From Gammaproteobacteria bacterium (GTDB taxonomy: Bacteria; Pseudomonadota; Gammaproteobacteria; HK1), in the NCBI GenBank assembly GCA_022824305.1, contig JAJEAD010000059.1:1-64000 (forward strand): DNA of 64,000 nt, in the 5' to 3' direction. Made by a program: the position numbers and the translations under genes. The notes under the pieces were generated by a model, which worked only from the letters and a program-made list of their open reading frames with translations, had not been told where the DNA came from and searched no databases. Of this stretch, positions 17,506-25,100 are shown piece by piece. Numbering within the stretch: the stretch's first letter is position 1; every line of letters begins with the position of its first letter.

Positions 17506-19173
17506 TTATTGCACCGACTCCGAAAGAAGGTGTTCCACTCCGACTTCGCGCAGCACTCGGGACCACGCGGTGCTCTCGCTCTGAGCGAGACGCTCCACCG
17601 CGTCCTCGAAGAGCGCACGCTTGGATCTGAGGATGCGCTCCAAGGCTTCCTCGATTGTCCCGCGGCAACAGAAACGGTATACCCGCACCTTACGGGTCTG
17701 CCCAATGCGCACTACCCGATCGCGTGCCTGATCGTTGGACGAAGGATTCCACCACTGATTGAACAGGAACACGTGGTTAGCTTCCACCAGAGTGAGCCCT
17801 TCCCCCCCAATGCGGGTCGAGGCGAGTAGCGCGGTCGCCTGAACGCCACCGTTGCGAAAGCGGGTCACGGCGCGCTCACGCTCCACGCTGTCCATCTCCC
17901 CGACCAACAGCGCCGCCGCTTCCTCGCCCCATCGTTGCGTGATCCGGCGTTGCAGCTCCCGTAGCGCTTCGAGCCGGTACGAGAAGACGACCGCCTTTTC
18001 CCCCTGCTCGCGAATGCGATCGAGTAGGGTGAGGACCCGTTCTACCTTGCAGCTCTGTCCGCTCTCTGGGTCGATGTCGCACAGGGACTGCAGCCGGGTG
18101 AGGAGCGCAAGCTCGTCTCCCTTTTCTCCGGTGCGATAACGCCTCACCGCTTCTCGGTACGCCCGGGTCTGGGCAGCGGAGAGATCCAGCACTTCGATGC
18201 TATCGAGTACCGGCGGAAGCTCCTCCAGGACTTCCTGCTTGCGACGTCGCAGGATGTAGGGGCGCGCCCGGCTACGCAGCGAGGAGGGGTGCAGCTTCCC
18301 GTCGGTGGGAGCAAAGTGCTCCGGCGCCACTAGGGAGAGCAGGGTAGCCAAGTCCTCAAGGTCTCGTTCTAGCGGAGTGCCTGTGAGCGCCCAGAAGCGC
18401 CCGGGCCTGAGTTGAAAGCTGCCCGAGGTGACCCTAGCGTCGCGCTTGCGAAGGCGATGCGCCTCGTCCGCAACCATGAGGCCGGGCGGACTCTCTCGCA
18501 GGACCGTGGGGGGGGTACGGAGCTGTTCGTAGTGGGTCAGCAACACGTGACAGCGTCCGGCCACCGTCCTCCAGGCGTCCTCGCGGATCCGTGCCGGCGG
18601 AGTGAGGATAGCGACACCGAGCTCCGGAGCCCAGCGTCCAAGTTCCCGTTCCCAGGTCGCGACCAAACCCTTCGGACAGACGACCAGAGCGTTTCGAATT
18701 GCCGCACGGTTGAACAGCAGGCGCATGGCCGAGATTACCTGTACCGTCTTCCCCAGTCCCATATCGTCGGCCAGAATCGCGCCGCATCGCCCGAGCAGCC
18801 ACTCTACGCCTTGGCGCTGGAAGGGGTAGAGCGCCTTCAGCTCCGGCGAGTCCAGGAGCAAAGGTCGGATCAATTCGCCGGTCCCCAGCCGGAGTGTGCG
18901 GTACTCCGCCAGCGTCTCGCTTCGAACCCGTCCCCCACCGAAATGGGGCATCGCTGGAACGATGACCTGCGGACTCCGCCCCGCCCGGACCAAGTCCCGG
19001 TACTGTGCGTCGAGGTCCAAGGCCCACTCGCTCGCCAATGCGAGTCTGCGTGCAACAGTAGCGGCCTCACTCCTGCCTTCCGAGTGTGAACGGAGGCGAA
19101 GTATCAAGCCGTTGGTGCCCTCATCCTCCTCCCCCCCGACCTGCATCAAGCACTTGAACGAAGGATCAGTCAT
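17506..19173 (-). CDS. SNF2-family DEAH helicase/translocase
   Basis: The 555-residue protein has the two-lobed SNF2 core: Walker A DMGLGKT (about 137-143), DEAH (about 236-239), motif III LTGTP, and motif VI RVVRIGQTRKVRVYRF. It is short and carries no obvious extra nuclease or target-recognition domain. ATG 19173 was chosen because the reading above it is shadow and AAAGGCGG precedes it. SNF2 ATPases move along double-stranded DNA and often power restriction or remodelling modules. Its place 10 bases after a DGQHR gene recalls restriction genes linked to modified-DNA systems. Confidence 0.9.
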   Translation of the reverse strand: MTDPSFKCLMQVGGEEDEGTNGLILRLRSHSEGRSEAATVARRLALASEWALDLDAQYRDLVRAGRSPQVIVPAMPHFGGGRVRSETLAEYRTLRLGTGELIRPLLLDSPELKALYPFQRQGVEWLLGRCGAILADDMGLGKTVQVISAMRLLFNRAAIRNALVVCPKGLVATWERELGRWAPELGVAILTPPARIREDAWRTVAGRCHVLLTHYEQLRTPPTVLRESPPGLMVADEAHRLRKRDARVTSGSFQLRPGRFWALTGTPLERDLEDLATLLSLVAPEHFAPTDGKLHPSSLRSRARPYILRRRKQEVLEELPPVLDSIEVLDLSAAQTRAYREAVRRYRTGEKGDELALLTRLQSLCDIDPESGQSCKVERVLTLLDRIREQGEKAVVFSYRLEALRELQRRITQRWGEEAAALLVGEMDSVERERAVTRFRNGGVQATALLASTRIGGEGLTLVEANHVFLFNQWWNPSSNDQARDRVVRIGQTRKVRVYRFCCRGTIEEALERILRSKRALFEDAVERLAQSESTAWSRVLREVGVEHLLSESVQ

Positions 19174-19183
19174 TGTCCGCCTT

Positions 19184-20548
19184 TCACGCGGACCCTTGGC
19201 GAGTGATGATATGCGCGCGAGCCGTGGCAATCTCCTGCCACATTTTCTCTATACGGTTCTCCTGTGGAGGTTCGGGATAAAGTAGATCCCTCCAATCTGC
19301 GCGCAAGGTACTCGTGTCGTCCTCGTTGAGCGCATCAAGTCCCACAATCCACCGCAGCAAGCGTGCTCCGATATCCACAGCAAGTTTCCGATCCTCGCTG
19401 CGCATGCGCCATGACTGTTCCTCTGGCGCGGACGGCACAAGTAGCAAGTAACGCCAAGGCGCGTTGTGGAGATCCCACGGAACTTCAGCTAGCGGTTTCA
19501 GCGCCGTTTCCATCGACGAAACATCAGCTTGCGCACCCAATCCTGCGCTGTCGAGCAGAGAGCGAGCGATTTCGCCAAACAGCTCTTGTCCTATGGGCCA
19601 AAACAGCAGATGATCCCGATAGTCGTCGGGATTGGGATCGGGCAATTCATGGCTACGCATGCGCTCAGGACCCTCACGAAGCACGGGAAGGGCAAGTAGC
19701 AGGGCATCCCAGCAATTGCAAAGTGTCTGGTAGTAGCGATCAATCTCGCTCTCATCAGGTCGGAATTGCAGAAAGATCCGGAGATCCTTGGCGCGTCCCC
19801 ATTGTCGGCGCCGCTCAGTGGTCATCAACAGAATCTTGTTGACTTCGTAGAGGGTCTGGAGACTGGTGAAGTGGGACGAGCCGGACTTGAGGTTCTTACC
19901 CTTAGTCAAGACACGAAATGACTGATGTTCAGGATATGGGGCGCGAAAAAACTCATGGTCTGTGATCAGTCTGCGAGTAACGATGGCGAAAACATCGTCC
20001 TCGTCCATGATGATGTTCGTGTCTGCATCGGTAGCCTTAGCGTAACGGTTGAGACTGGAGAAAAGACGCCGATAACGTTGCAACCACAGACTGTCATCTA
20101 CACCCTGGTGCTCCCGAACGACCACAATGACCGACAACTGCTCGTCAGCAAATCCCAGCGGCGCTCCCGCCGGATCCGACATCAGTTCCTGTATGGCCTT
20201 CAAGCGATGTTGCCCATCGAGGGCGTAGTAGCGAGGGTCCACCTCGAAGGACAGCTCTCCAAAGGTGTCGCCGAAGCGGGATTCCATGGGAGTCCACCGT
20301 GGGTTGCCGCCGATAGCAGCAACAACGAGGGAGGCGAAGAAGCGGTCGTCGCGACGCGACAGGAAGTTGACGATCTGGTTCTTGACTCTTGATTCATTGA
20401 GTACGCGCTGTATGGCGTCGCTCAATGTCTTGTCTTCCCACAAATCGCTCGCAAGCTGCACTTCGCGCGCCACCTCACGCATGGTCATGCGGACAATGTA
20501 GTAGTCCCAGTCGCCCATGCGCGCTCTAATCGCTGGATAGAGTTGCAT
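19184..20548 (-). CDS. DGQHR-domain protein, second copy (DndB-like)
   Basis: The 454-residue protein carries YALDGQHRLKAI near residues 107-118, with a following R..F..LNRYAK helix. This is the hallmark of DGQHR/DndB-like proteins, whose core belongs to the ParB/DUF262-type nucleotidase superfamily. In Dnd clusters such proteins regulate or accompany phosphorothioation. The sequence around it is visibly AT-richer than the ssp genes. It is not a simple duplicate of the neighbouring DGQHR gene: similarity by eye is limited to the motif region. It may sense modification state or hydrolyse nucleotide for a restriction complex; this is inference. Confidence 0.8.
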   Translation of the reverse strand: MQLYPAIRARMGDWDYYIVRMTMREVAREVQLASDLWEDKTLSDAIQRVLNESRVKNQIVNFLSRRDDRFFASLVVAAIGGNPRWTPMESRFGDTFGELSFEVDPRYYALDGQHRLKAIQELMSDPAGAPLGFADEQLSVIVVVREHQGVDDSLWLQRYRRLFSSLNRYAKATDADTNIIMDEDDVFAIVTRRLITDHEFFRAPYPEHQSFRVLTKGKNLKSGSSHFTSLQTLYEVNKILLMTTERRRQWGRAKDLRIFLQFRPDESEIDRYYQTLCNCWDALLLALPVLREGPERMRSHELPDPNPDDYRDHLLFWPIGQELFGEIARSLLDSAGLGAQADVSSMETALKPLAEVPWDLHNAPWRYLLLVPSAPEEQSWRMRSEDRKLAVDIGARLLRWIVGLDALNEDDTSTLRADWRDLLYPEPPQENRIEKMWQEIATARAHIITRQGSA

Positions 20549-20593
20549 AGTCTTGCTTGCCCTCTGATACGCCAGTCACGCCAATCCACGTAC

Positions 20594-22420
20594 CTACACT
20601 TTCTCCTTCCTCTTCTTCTCGATCTTGTCCAACTCGCGCTCGATCCGCCTTATGTGATTACCAGCCAGTTTGTTGGCTTCCCCATTTACAGCGTCCGTTA
20701 GCGGTCTGCCGCCGTCTGGGTACTTCAGTTTGAGCGGCGGTCGAATCTCCCTTCTGTACCCCCGAAATACCGTGCCACGTAGAGATTCAAGAAGAAGATC
20801 CCTTGAAGCAGGCCAATCGCCCTTCCACTGTTTAGGTATTGGCCAACCATATGCCGTCGTAAGGAGCTGTAGGTATGCACCCAATGCGGACTCCGCGTGC
20901 TCTAGACGGTAGTTGACAATAACATCACTGTGATCTTCCACTATATGACGCAATAGTTTTCGTTGGGGTGTTCTGCGGTGAAGCTCTAGCCATTTGTCAT
21001 GGTACAAGCGGTTCAGTGCTGTCACGAACCACTTCGCGTACTCCATCCATGGGGGCCGAGAAAAGATGTAGTGTAAATTGCCAAACGCGCAGAAGACGCC
21101 GCGCATGCCAATGTCGAGATCTACAGGGGGCTTCAGCCATTCGCCCTTCAATTCCTCGATTTCCTGCTTGAGAGTGACAAGCAAGCGATCGACATCCTGC
21201 TTTACGGCATCGGGGGCAAGGTTCGTTCCAAAGCGCAACTCATAGAACGCATGACGTGCAAGATCGGACTGCTGAGACTTCTCGTGCTTCCGCTCCAGCT
21301 CACGGAGGGCCGTGACATATGAGCGGTAAGGATAAAAGTTCTCAAGTACATGGGCAACGGCTGGTAGTAACTCTTTGCCAGCCAGTTCTCGCAACTGCTT
21401 AGAATCGGAGTGGTTCAGTGTTCGATCATGGAAGGCATCGTGTAGCCTATTTGCCGGGTTGATACCCAAGGCGATCTCTTGATCGGCGTCGAAATCCTCA
21501 CCAAGTATGTAGTACTCGAACCAATCATGGATCTCCTTGATGCCTTTGACCGCCGCGGGCGCATGGACGCGTCGCTGCTCGCTTTCCTCTCCACGCCAGT
21601 CATAGAATAACAGCGGCAAGCGTCCAGATATCCGTTGATCAGCCGACATCAGGTCATTCGCATGAGAGAGTTGTACTAACTCTTGCGTACAGACCGCGTT
21701 TACGCTCTCATCGGAAAGCAGTATCTCTCGCGTTGGATTGACCCTCTGGGCTTGGGTGTTGATGTAGACAAATATGCTGCGTACTACGTCGAGGACACTC
21801 GGTGGGTCTGTTTGATCGGTGTCTGCTCGGAAGGATACCACTACAATGGGTATCCGCCACGTGCGGAAGTTGGGATGAGCATCCGTTTGACGGTCATGTC
21901 TGAAGCGCTTTAGGGCCGACAGCCGATGTTGTCCATCAATGGCGACAAGTTTTGTTCGAATATCGTTCCACTCCAAGACGGCGTACTGAGGATAGTCACG
22001 TATCCAGCGAACGCAGTGAAAGGTCGGCCTTTCTATCAGATCCCATTCATTGCCATCCTTTTGTACGGAAGACTTGATGGCCCTGGGCATCTGCGAAAGA
22101 ACTAGGTCGTCATCGTCCTGCATCGGAAGCAGCGTTAGCGTGAGAGGGTTGAAGAACTTGATTTTTTCCGCATCCTGTAGATATGGAAGCAGTGAGTTCG
22201 TTATCCGGTCATTGTCGACGTCGCGTTGAAAGAGATCACTTACTGGCCATCGCTCGGAGCCCCTGATGTCGCTGATTAGGGAGATCCAATCCAACTGTAC
22301 GGGAGTGAGCGCGGATTGAATGTAGAAGGCATTAATTCCGGCACCGGATCCGAATTGCCCGTATACACCGTGGAGCTGATGGTTGTATTGTTGTTTTACT
22401 ATCGGGGGGTTGACAGGCAT
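20594..22420 (-). CDS. DGQHR-domain protein, first copy
   Basis: The 608-residue protein has LVAIDGQHRLSALKRFRHD (about 163-181), followed by the second conserved patch FVYINTQAQRVNPTREILLSDES (about 218-240). This arrangement is typical of full-length DGQHR proteins. The C-terminal half is helical and ends in a very basic tail (ELDKIEKKRKEKV). TAGGA sits 8 nt before ATG 22420. The gene is about half AT, in contrast to the 65-70% GC genes around the operon, which suggests a different recent origin. It lies 9 bases after the GIY-YIG-like gene and 45 bases before the second DGQHR gene. Confidence 0.8.
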   Translation of the reverse strand: MPVNPPIVKQQYNHQLHGVYGQFGSGAGINAFYIQSALTPVQLDWISLISDIRGSERWPVSDLFQRDVDNDRITNSLLPYLQDAEKIKFFNPLTLTLLPMQDDDDLVLSQMPRAIKSSVQKDGNEWDLIERPTFHCVRWIRDYPQYAVLEWNDIRTKLVAIDGQHRLSALKRFRHDRQTDAHPNFRTWRIPIVVVSFRADTDQTDPPSVLDVVRSIFVYINTQAQRVNPTREILLSDESVNAVCTQELVQLSHANDLMSADQRISGRLPLLFYDWRGEESEQRRVHAPAAVKGIKEIHDWFEYYILGEDFDADQEIALGINPANRLHDAFHDRTLNHSDSKQLRELAGKELLPAVAHVLENFYPYRSYVTALRELERKHEKSQQSDLARHAFYELRFGTNLAPDAVKQDVDRLLVTLKQEIEELKGEWLKPPVDLDIGMRGVFCAFGNLHYIFSRPPWMEYAKWFVTALNRLYHDKWLELHRRTPQRKLLRHIVEDHSDVIVNYRLEHAESALGAYLQLLTTAYGWPIPKQWKGDWPASRDLLLESLRGTVFRGYRREIRPPLKLKYPDGGRPLTDAVNGEANKLAGNHIRRIERELDKIEKKRKEKV

Positions 22421-22429
22421 CTCTAGTTC

Positions 22430-23056
22430 CTACTTTAAGCTGAATGGGGGGCGGCAGAACTGCATAAGGAGCCGTTCGATCAATTTGTCGACGTCGTCTT
22501 GTGCAAGGTCTCCAAAGGCTCTGTCTAGTCCTCGCTCTGTCTTTATGCAGACGAAAATCAGATCACTCACGCTGACCTTGAGTCCGAGCGTCGTGACGTA
22601 GTTTGTGAACCTGGAGTGAAATGCACTTCCGGTTGTGTGTTCCAGATAGCGGCGTCTTAGGTTGCTAGTTCGACCGACGTAAAGGGGAGGCATCAGTAGA
22701 CTAGCTTCCAGGAGGATCTGTTGAAGTGCATGTCGCGTGGGGTTATCCGCATAGATGTTGTTCCAGGTCGCACGGATGTCGTCTGTGGCGTGGAACGCGG
22801 CCTTGGGTCGTACTCGCAAGTTCATGGATTGCCATGTGAAGGACACATCTATCTCTTTTTCCGATACGTGGTCGTACGAAACCATGTTACCTATGATTTG
22901 CATGAGTTCATCATGGTTCTCACGGTAGAACCATAGAGGCAGAAACCAAGCGTAACAGCCGGGTTCTTCAGGTACGTCGTGGCGTGTTTCTTTGGTGTAG
23001 AAGGCGAGCCGGCCGTCGACGCTTTCCAGGTTTCGGAAGGCGTTTAGAGGTCCCAT
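22430..23056 (-). CDS. GIY-YIG-like nuclease with long insertion
   Basis: The 208-residue protein has PGCYAWF (GxY at 33-35) and PLYVGRTSNLRRRYLEH (YVG at 126-128, Arg near 136, His140). A C-terminal Glu (E194) precedes a RPPFS end. This matches the order of GIY-YIG catalytic elements (GxY, YxG, R, H/Y, E). About 90 residues separate GxY from YVG, where usual members have about ten, so either the fold holds an insertion or the first motif is fortuitous. ATG 23056 is 8 bases past the cysteine desulfurase stop; the longer upstream frame is shadow. It is a good candidate for the DNA-cutting subunit. Confidence 0.65.
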   Translation of the reverse strand: MGPLNAFRNLESVDGRLAFYTKETRHDVPEEPGCYAWFLPLWFYRENHDELMQIIGNMVSYDHVSEKEIDVSFTWQSMNLRVRPKAAFHATDDIRATWNNIYADNPTRHALQQILLEASLLMPPLYVGRTSNLRRRYLEHTTGSAFHSRFTNYVTTLGLKVSVSDLIFVCIKTERGLDRAFGDLAQDDVDKLIERLLMQFCRPPFSLK

Positions 23057-23064
23057 GTCGTTGA

Positions 23065-24309
23065 CTATGCTCCCAACTCTTGTAAGCGACAGACCGCTTC
23101 GGCAATACGGCGGGAGGCATAGTGGAGTTCGGCGCGGGTTGTGCTGCGGCCTACGGCAATTCGAAGCGAAGCATGGGCTTGTTCTTTGCTGCGACCGATT
23201 GCACGCAGAACGGGCGAGGGTTCTGGAGTGCCGGAATGGCACGCTGACGCAGCTGAGATGTGGAGATCTGGGAGACGGGCGACTAGTGCATCCGCATCGA
23301 TGTCCTTGAATGTCAGTGAGCTGAAGCCGGGCAATCGATTGTCCAAGGCGCCATTCAGTGTGGTGTGTTTGATTCTGTCTTGGATTAGTGTCTCGAAGTC
23401 GTTTCGGAGTGTGGCTATTCTTCGTGCATCTTCGGGGAGTCGCTCGGAGGCGAGTCGGACCGCCTCGCCGAAGCCGGTGATGGCTGGGGTGTTGGATGTA
23501 CCGGGGCGCAGACTATGTTCGTGCCCGCCACCAAACAAGAGAGGAACGATGGGTGCGCGTGTGGGGCCGCCGCACACCCACAAGCCGCCTACACCTTTCG
23601 GGCCATAGCACTTGTGGGCGCTGAAGGAGGCGAAGTCGAGACCGAGTATTTCGACGTCGAAGGGGATCTTTCCGAGGGCTTGCGTCGCGTCGCTGTGTAC
23701 GAGGGCACCATGGTCATGGGCGAGACGAGCAGCGGCGGCGAGGGGCTGGATGGTTCCGATTTCGTTGTTAGCGGTCTGGATGGACAGCAGTAGGGTGTCG
23801 TCCCCAATAGTCGCTTCGAGTGCGGCAAGGTCGACGGTGCCGTCCGAGTGCACCGGGGCGATAGCGAGGTGGTAGCCTCGTTTGCTTAGGTGCCGACAGG
23901 GGCCGAGCACCGAGGGATGTTCAATGCCGAGGGTGACGATGCGTCGGCGGGAGTCGCCGCGTTTTTCGGCCGCGGCGGCAACGCCTAGAATGGCAAGGTT
24001 GTTGCTTTCAGTGGCGCCGCTCGTAAAGACGATTTCCTCCGGGAGGGCGTTGATGGCCGCGGCGACCTGTTCGCGCGCTGTTTCAACGTATTGGGCTGCG
24101 CGCTGTCCGGCCGTATGGGAGCTGGAAGGATTTGCAAACTCGTGGACTGCGATGCGCCTCATCAGGTCCGCTACAGCGGGATCGCAGGGGGTGGAGGCTG
24201 CGTAGTCGAGATAGATCCGCCGCGTAGGTGCCTGCCCAGCCGACTTGGCGCCGGCTGGCGGCTCGGGACGTTCGAGTGCGGGATCACTCACAGGTGACAG
24301 ACCAGGCAC
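23065..24309 (-). CDS. sspA: Cysteine desulfurase of the DNA phosphorothioation operon (SspA/DndA-like)
   Basis: The 414-residue PLP enzyme has the IscS/NifS layout: LDYAASTP, TSGATESNN, H131 in IEHPS, PLP lysine K233 in SAHKCYGPKG, and catalytic C357 in SAASACHSG. It mobilises sulfur from cysteine and hands it to the ATP-pyrophosphatase. The start is GTG at 24309 with GGGAGG 5 nt upstream. It overlaps the preceding gene by 22 bases. Without its neighbours it could be a housekeeping IscS; the operon placement makes SspA/DndA the better call. Confidence 0.85.
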   Translation of the reverse strand: MPGLSPVSDPALERPEPPAGAKSAGQAPTRRIYLDYAASTPCDPAVADLMRRIAVHEFANPSSSHTAGQRAAQYVETAREQVAAAINALPEEIVFTSGATESNNLAILGVAAAAEKRGDSRRRIVTLGIEHPSVLGPCRHLSKRGYHLAIAPVHSDGTVDLAALEATIGDDTLLLSIQTANNEIGTIQPLAAAARLAHDHGALVHSDATQALGKIPFDVEILGLDFASFSAHKCYGPKGVGGLWVCGGPTRAPIVPLLFGGGHEHSLRPGTSNTPAITGFGEAVRLASERLPEDARRIATLRNDFETLIQDRIKHTTLNGALDNRLPGFSSLTFKDIDADALVARLPDLHISAASACHSGTPEPSPVLRAIGRSKEQAHASLRIAVGRSTTRAELHYASRRIAEAVCRLQELGA

Positions 24310-25100
24310 CCGTCCTCCCCGTCGTCGTCCAGTTCCGAGAAACCGAAGGCTTGAGCGAGATTTCGTGGTCGTCTGCGGGCGGCGAGGCGCTCGCGCCGCT
24401 CACGCTCTCGTTGCAGGATTTGTTCACGACGCTCCGCCCGTTCGAGATCGGTCAAACTCTCATCCCGAATCCAGGTGTAGCCTTGCTCAATCTTCTCGTA
24501 GCCCTTGGCGAGTTCGAAGAGTTCCGGGTGGCGCTCGCGTAGGCGTACCCATTCGGCCTTTTGCTGGAAGAAGCAGAAGTAGCAGCCGGAACGTGAGCGC
24601 CACTCGTAGTAGCTCGGCAGACCGACTCCGCTCTCCTCGAGAATGCGCATCACCCCCGGTTTGTCGATGCCGTCATCCTTGAACGGAAAGACCGCTCGAA
24701 TGTTGTCCTTTGTAGATATGTATCCGCTGCGTCGCTCATCGGAACGCAGACCAACGTAAAGCAGCGTGGGATCGTCGCCGACATATCGCTCGAAGGGCTC
24801 TATCTTCAGCAGGCGGGTGCACCATCGCTGCTTGGGGGAGGGGAGGTAGTCGCCGTAGAGCTTCAGATAGTGGTCGAAGCCGCGCTCGGCGTGATGGGAA
24901 GCAAGGCGTTCGATCGGCTTACCCAGGTACGCTTCGATTCGGGTCAGGTACTCGTAGGTCTCCGGTAGCTCTTTGTGCGTATCGCAGAAGACGTACTCGA
25001 AGTTACGTTCCGGATTACGGTCTCTGAGGTAGAGCGCGAGCGCGGTACTGTCCTTGCCTCCGGAGAGCATGACAACGTGTCTGTGATTGGCAGTAGTCAT
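24288..25100 (-). CDS. sspD: PAPS-reductase-like ATP pyrophosphatase (SspD/DndC-like)
   Basis: The 270-residue protein has the PP-loop SGGKDS (13-18), the RWCTRLLK segment with C94, and CYFC (C173, C176). C94, C173 and C176 are arranged as iron-sulfur ligands in DndC-type enzymes. A further CLVC (C265, C268) lies at the extreme C-terminus. It would adenylate the DNA backbone and insert sulfur supplied by the desulfurase. It overlaps sspC by ATGA and sspA by 22 bases. At 270 residues it is nearer to SspD than to the larger DndC. A BREX-4 BrxP is the other PAPS-reductase-like option but its partners are absent. Confidence 0.82.
   Translation of the reverse strand: MTTANHRHVVMLSGGKDSTALALYLRDRNPERNFEYVFCDTHKELPETYEYLTRIEAYLGKPIERLASHHAERGFDHYLKLYGDYLPSPKQRWCTRLLKIEPFERYVGDDPTLLYVGLRSDERRSGYISTKDNIRAVFPFKDDGIDKPGVMRILEESGVGLPSYYEWRSRSGCYFCFFQQKAEWVRLRERHPELFELAKGYEKIEQGYTWIRDESLTDLERAERREQILQRERERRERLAARRRPRNLAQAFGFSELDDDGEDGCLVCHL

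Noticed and set aside
17506-22420. Dpd (7-deazaguanine DNA) modification cluster
   Set aside because: DGQHR plus SNF2 recalls DpdB/DpdE, but there is no tRNA-guanine-transglycosylase-like DpdA and no preQ0 synthesis gene.
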